Shown here: positions 58,678-64,000 of the stretch, piece after piece
Numbering within the stretch: position 1 is the stretch's first letter
Layout: every line of letters begins with the position of its first letter
Source of the DNA: Pardosa pseudoannulata
Taxonomy: Eukaryota; Arthropoda; Arachnida; Araneae; Lycosidae
Reading direction: 5' to 3'
Assembly (NCBI GenBank): GCA_032207245.1
Contig: CM063506.1
Location: forward strand, 20,776,675 to 20,840,674
Length of the DNA: 64,000 nt
The notes under the pieces: generated by a model
Database searches by the model: none
The model's input: only the letters and a program-made list of their open reading frames with translations
What the model was told of the DNA's origin: nothing
Translations under genes and position numbers: made by a program

Positions 58678-59633
58678 TCTCCTATATAATAATAGCCTAA
58701 GTTATCTGTACGTCTGTCCTCGATTTTATGAAGCGGTTGGACCTGGAATGGATAGAGGCATCCATAGTTAGCAAAATTCAAAGAGAGTAATGTTTATCTG
58801 CTCCTAAACTATAGATCCGATTCTAAAATAAGTTGGTATAAATATGCTTCATATCACAGCGAAAAATACTGCCTTCTTTAAAAAGTTCGAAATCCACCCC
58901 TTCCCCTCTTTTCGAGCTTTTAATGCCATTATTTTAACTCATATTTTCCCCGGTTAAGAGCAGGCGATTAAATTTATCAATTTATCACACATTAAATAGG
59001 TAAAAATAACATTTTTCTAGCACTGTGACGTCATTCCTCTCATTTAATCATTTCTTATTTTAATTATATAAATTATGCTTTATTTTCATACGTTTTATCA
59101 TTGAACTTAGATATGACGTACATAATTTTCTTTTATATTTGGCTTAAATATTAGATTCCGTACATATGTGATAATTTTAAATTTAATCATCGATTATTTT
59201 TTGTTGCAATGAACATTTTATCACCGGTATTAACAACAAAGACTAGGAGTCTATTTCATGGACTAATATATATCTAGCGTTTAATTTATATATCTTTGAA
59301 AATTAAGAAGTTTGCTCGTTTTTGTGTTTGTTTTTTATACATAACCACAGGGTTTCCGATCCATTCGCTAAATTTTGGCCATCATTCATATATACCGCCA
59401 AATAATCACTGTCAATAATAAAACCTATACTGTCCATCCTATCAAGTAATATTACAAGTTAAATTAAAGGTGGCAACTAACATGCGGTCTATAAAGATAA
59501 ACAAATTATTCAGCGTTACCAGATAATTTTCAGCCAAAAAACAAACCATTTTTTACCTGCCTCATAAGGTACTTAACAATTTTGGAAAATTAAAAATTTT
59601 ACTGAACCCGTCATATGACGGGCTGTATGCTAG
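58678..59633 (+). mobile_element. Non-autonomous Helitron, longest copy
   Basis: It starts TCTCCTATATAATAATAGCC after A and ends with the perfect 16-bp palindrome CCCGTCATATGACGGG (59607-59622), then CTGTATGCTAG before T. It is the same family as 31016-31670, with an extra roughly 300-bp internal segment. Confidence 0.9.
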
Positions 59634-59702
59634 TATTTACAGATAACAATATATTACAAATCTAACCTAATTAGAAATATAAATGCAATTTTGTGAGAGT
59701 GA

Positions 59703-60332
59703 CAAGGCCGTAGATAGAAATTATTTTCGGTGGGGGACCAAGAGGAAAAACTTTGTGAATGATACTTGAGTAAAACTACAGGTTTTCTTATATGTATGTA
59801 TACCTCTAATGAGTACAATAACACAATATGGTTTTTAAGTAACAAAATTATTAATAAATGATATAATGAAAAAAATTAAACTTTAGATTAAGCGATAAAG
59901 CATCTGCACAGTGAATTTTTAAAAGTAAAATTAACACTAAAAACTGTTTTTACATTTGTTCGTTTAAATTTGTCTCTCATTTAGCTATATACCAAAATCT
60001 AGTCTTATGTAATAATACGTAATAAGTTGAAGCTATTTTAGAAGATAGAATCTGTGTCAAAATATTCACCATGGAGCACCTCAAACAGGAAGACGATATA
60101 CAATAGATTACGGAAAATGATCTTGAGATGAATGATCCTAGGGGATGGAGGTATATAAAAGTCTTCGGTCCCACAAGATATTTATTCTGAGAACACTGTT
60201 GTCTTTGCACAGCTAGGCAAGTGGCACACCCACACACATGGTCAATTTTCTTTCCACGAAACTGTCTTTTAGAATTTTGGAATTTCGGAGAGGGACTGGC
60301 CCACTAAATCCCCTCCCTTGCCTACGGCCTTG
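59703..60332. mobile_element. Non-autonomous hAT (hAT-A), unoccupied copy, inverted relative to 47736
   Basis: The ends are CAAGGCCGTAG / CTACGGCCTTG. The flanks GAGAGTGA (59695-59702) and GTGAATGA (60333-60340) agree at 6 of 8. It contains the uninterrupted sequence at both positions where the 47.7-kb copy carries insertions. It is non-coding. Confidence 0.85.
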
Positions 60333-60625
60333 GTGAATGAGCTCCGTTGAGAGACCAATGAAGTGTTCTGTTCTCTGGTGAATGGAGTTTTGACTAATTG
60401 GCGTTATTTTCAATCGGGTGCAGTTTGACCGAACTGCATTGTTTTGGCATTTCCCATGTAGAGGTTAAATGTCCTCCCAACCATATCAGGCCATTTCTTA
60501 AAACCTAAGTGTGTAATAAAATTACACCACTTTTCTGTAACTGTTTATGATTCAGCTTTATTCATAAAAATTTCAAACTACATATAAAGATACATTTGAC
60601 CTACAAAGATAGCATTATAATATGA

Positions 60626-61417
60626 CAGGGGTGACCAACCTAGCCACATGTCGCTCTTTGAAAGATTATTTGTGACTCTTGATAAATGTATCCGAGTTCC
60701 CTTTTTATTTGTGTTTTATTATATTTAAAAAAATATTACAACTGATGGAGCTCTGGTAGTGCTGGGTAAAAAAATTGGTCTTATTGTCGTTTTAAAAAAT
60801 GATTCTCAAATTTCACAATTCATACCAATTCACTACATCATTCACCGAGAACATCTCGTTACAAAATATTTAAAATATCCTCATGTTATGAAAACAGTGT
60901 AACACACTGTAAATTGCATTCTCACTAATGCAAAAAAATCATCGACAATTAAAAAAATTCCTTGAAAATTTAAAGAACGAAGAACTTCCAAATGACATTC
61001 ATTAACACTAGATTGCCCGAGATTTCTTGTATACCTATATTGCCCAAAAACAGTCAAAATGACTGCATTGTGAAAAAATAACAAATATGTAAAGAAATTT
61101 ATTTAAAATTAATTTTTAATATTATATAATAAAGGAGGGCGGAAGTAACTACAATTATTCATAAACCCATTTATATGTTATAGAAAAAGTCACCAAATTC
61201 TAAGAAATTGTGTCATTATATTTCATAATTGTTTTTCTAATTGAAATTAAAAAACAGTCAAAATGACTGCCTTGGGCAATCTAGTGTTAAATATAATTTC
61301 TGTAAAAAAATTAATACCTTTTTTTGCATACCTTTTAAATACGTATTTAATTGCGGCTCCCGAAAAATGCAAATTTTGAAAAATGGCTCGGACTATCAAG
61401 GAGCTCGGCTACCCCTG
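60626..61417 (+). pseudogene. hAT (Charlie-like) element with transposase fragment, carrying a TTAA MITE
   Basis: The ends CAGGGGTGACCAACCTAG and (reverse) CAGGGGTAGCCGAGCTCC are typical of hAT-Charlie-type elements. The flanks TAATATGA and TAATAGGG share 6 of 8 positions. On the + strand from about 60738 it encodes TTDGALVVLGKKIGLIVVLK, with the conserved catalytic Asp. IHYIIHREHLVTKYL, HVMKTV and, after a shift, NHRQLKKFLENLKNEELPND follow. It stops at the MITE (61002-61290). Most of the transposase is deleted. Confidence 0.85.
61002..61290. mobile_element. 289-bp TTAA-flanked MITE (piggyBac type)
   Basis: The ends CACTAGATTGCCC / GGGCAATCTAGTG are perfect, and TTAA lies on both sides. The same palindrome CAGTCAAAATGACTG lies near each end (61051 and 61255). 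It shares the CACTAGA start and the GTCAAAATGAC palindrome with the piggyBac relic at 22028, so it is probably that family's miniature. Confidence 0.9.
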
Positions 61418-62138
61418 TAATAGGGAATATGCATTTTAATTTTTTTCAGACAGTGGAGTCAGCAATTCTTAATAATTGAACTTAACCTTCCTTTAATCAA
61501 AGATTATTCCGAGGGCATCTAACTTTGGGGATTTAGTGGCTTACATTTGAAACAATGTATTAAAAGATTATTTTTTATTATTACACTTTTGAAATGGCTA
61601 TCTACTATTTCAGTGTAATTAATTTTAGAACAACTTAAATCTCCATAACAAGCTTGATTAGTTAATCAAAGTTATCATCACTTGCTTGATCAGCACTAGA
61701 AACTAGGTAACAGAAAGGTTATGTTTTAATGACGTTATAATTGGAAATGATTAAGCATTAATATATTATTCTGGCACAGTTTCTTTCTTTCTTTTTTCCC
61801 TCCTTTTTTTTCGGAACAGGCGGCGGGAGTTATTTCCATGTCAATTCAGTGGAAATGTGTGCGTGTTAACTATTTTAAACAACACAGGAAAATATGTCTG
61901 CTTTAAACTTTCTTTTGTATACGACATGGAAACGCATGCATGGAGAGATATTTCCTATCTATTTTTTCCAAACAGATTATACAACCCAACTCTTTTATAT
62001 TTCCTGAACAGTTTATACAGCTCAATTGTTTTGTTTACATTCCTTTCATTGTTTAGAATCGTATCCATAGGAATTGAATTTGGACAGAAAAAAATATCTT
62101 GTAAAATGGAAATTTAATTTGAAAATCATCTTAAATCA
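61418..62138. other. No recognisable gene
   Basis: AT-rich sequence. The 86-codon frame at 61857-62117 has hydrophobic stretches but no recognisable family. Confidence 0.35.
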
Positions 62139-62685
<547 letters not shown>

Positions 62686-63027
62686 AGGTAATTGTTTTGA
62701 GTACTTTACCGTGTTATTTTGTGCTGCTACTTTTTTTCTTCAGTCTGGAATTTGGGGAGTTTGTGAAGGTAAATAATCCCAATCATTTTTTCTTTTTGTG
62801 TTAAATCTTTCCTTAAACCGTTTTATTTATAAAACCTTAATTTTTGGAAAACTTCCTGTCTTTAAATATTTTTGAATATTGGCAGTTAAATTAGAGTCAA
62901 AATGTTATAAATTTGCTTTATTATATCTAAGTATTGCTACAAAGACGTTATTGAGGCCAGGTGGGGCTCCATTTCCAGCTGTGTTCAGGATCCCCTTCTT
63001 TTGGTGAATTAGTCCTTGATTGGAATA
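62686..63027. other. No recognisable gene
   Basis: AT-rich spacer between two piggyBac miniatures. Confidence 0.4.
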
Positions 63028-63670
63028 TTAACCCCTTCCAGGTTCATTTTATTTCGGGATTATGGGTCAAAAAATGTCAATTTTTTATGCTTATTTTCAT
63101 ACATACATAGCTTTTTAAACATAATAGCATCATTCGCATACAAAATTTCTTAAAAATTAATGTAATTAATGTAAAATCAATTTAAATAAATGAGTAATTT
63201 ATCTGCATAGTTGGCTTTCTGTGCGTCAGAAATCATTAGATTTTGGAGTCAATTCACAGTAACTGTAAATATAAAGCTTAGAATACATAGCTTTTATCTT
63301 GAATTAAACTTTATTTATATCCTTTGCATTTACAGAAATGATTATGAAATTATTAATCAAAATTTCATTGTATATGATACAATCGGAAACACGGTACTGC
63401 ACAGAGTCCAACACCGCAATCTGGACAGTAGAGCCTTGTTTCTCTCCTTACTTTCTTACCTCTGCTGTCTCTCTTTGAGCAGCGAATAATCTAGTAGCCA
63501 GAAAAGTAAAGAAAAGCATTCGAAACGATAAAAAACACATGTGAGATAATTCGGGAAAGACTGATTGCACAGTGTAAAATTTCACACTGCCCGAGCTACA
63601 CTCGGGATGAGCCAGGGTGGTACATTTCGCCTGCCCGAATTCAGCTCGGAAAAAACCGGGAAGGGGTTAA
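63028..63670 (-). pseudogene. piggyBac miniature with well-preserved zinc domain
   Basis: TTAA at both ends, with CCCCTTCCAGGTT and (reverse) CCCCTTCCCGGTT. On the minus strand (about 63487 to the stop at 63365-63367) it reads IIRCSKRDSRGKK, an acidic/basic link, then LYCPDCGVGLCAVPCFRLYH. This is the piggyBac cysteine-rich C-terminus with most cysteines and the final histidine in place. An in-frame stop lies just before the first residue. Palindromes CCCGAGCTACACTCGGG (63590) and a weaker CCCGAATTCAGCTCGGA (63634) lie at the right end. The + strand 92-codon frame at 63211-63489 is the shadow. Confidence 0.87.
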
Positions 63671-64000
63671 AAGAAAAATAACAGGGTGACACCTCTTTAA
63701 ATTTTCTCTAGAATCTCACATAAAAAGAGCTTGAAGCACATATAACCTGATATCCATTCTGTGAAGGGAAAGAAAACCTCATTGTGCCATTCTGTTTGTG
63801 AGTCGAAAAACTCGAAGAGTCGTGGAATGCTCGGTGCCGAAAACTAAGCCACGATTCGTATGTGAAACGCGTAACATGGTCTGTAATATGAAACACTTAG
63901 TAGCAAAGAGCTCTAATATAATAGGCACGAAATCCATTTAACAATAGCTAGCCCTCTTTTGTCCCGCAAACGCATCAGATAAAGAGAATCAGCCCGAGTT
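63671..64000. other. No recognisable gene
   Basis: Nothing identifiable up to the window end. Confidence 0.4.

Noticed and set aside
61857..62117. Hydrophobic 86-codon frame as a membrane protein gene
   Set aside because: Phe/Leu/Ile richness is expected from T-rich DNA; no start context, domain or neighbour supports it.

Overview
This window looks like AT-rich, gene-poor nuclear DNA from an arthropod, most probably an arachnid such as a spider. That placement is an inference from the transposon mix, the tRNA-derived SINEs and the abundant TA/CA microsatellites; no host protein gene pins it down. The one functional gene I can defend is a tRNA-Ser(UGA) at 51357-51438. There are no CRISPR arrays, operons or bacterial-type genes.

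Almost everything else recognisable is transposable-element debris. Region by region: 0.7-2.0 kb holds two copies of the 3' end of a non-LTR reverse transcriptase. 2.1-6.1 kb holds three tRNA-derived SINE families (SINE-1, -2, -3), a microsatellite-linked repeat (family A) and a second one (family B). 12.3-14.4 kb holds an 8-bp-TSD MITE and a nearly full-length dead mariner. 16.5-19.1 kb holds a nested SINE/hAT stack and a Harbinger relic that keeps only its Myb-like gene. 22.0-23.0 kb is a piggyBac relic. 26-28 kb is another piggyBac relic hit by two SINEs. 29.6-31.8 kb is a hAT transposase pseudogene split by a piggyBac-type MITE and a Helitron. 36.2-37.5 kb is a higher-order tandem array, and 38.0-40.0 kb holds a foldback element and a Helitron. 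42.2-45 kb holds a Tigger/pogo relic and a piggyBac miniature. 47.7-49.7 kb is a four-layer nest of SINE, hAT and two further DNA transposons. 51.4 kb is the tRNA gene. 52.9-54.1 kb is a Helitron with tandemly repeated 5' ends. 55-58 kb holds more family A and B repeats and a second copy of the 44-kb piggyBac miniature. 58.7-61.4 kb holds a Helitron, the unoccupied paralogue of the 47.7-kb hAT element, and another hAT carrying a piggyBac-type MITE. 62.1-63.7 kb holds two more piggyBac miniatures.

The most interesting pattern is a set of TTAA-flanked miniature piggyBac elements (26.4, 44.2, 57.4, 62.1 and 63.0 kb). They have lost the catalytic core but keep coding traces of the C-terminal cysteine-rich zinc-binding domain. 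They also carry a pair of short palindromes with a CGAG...CTCG core, always at the end that lies upstream of that domain's reading direction. Deletion derivatives of Tc1, Tigger and Harbinger in the same window likewise keep DNA-binding parts and lack the catalytic core. Either this is simply how internal deletions leave element ends behind, or such relics can act as transposition repressors. The sequence alone cannot decide.

Because family members occur more than once, several insertions can be read against their own empty sites. The relative order of events is therefore unusually clear, even though no host gene function can be inferred.
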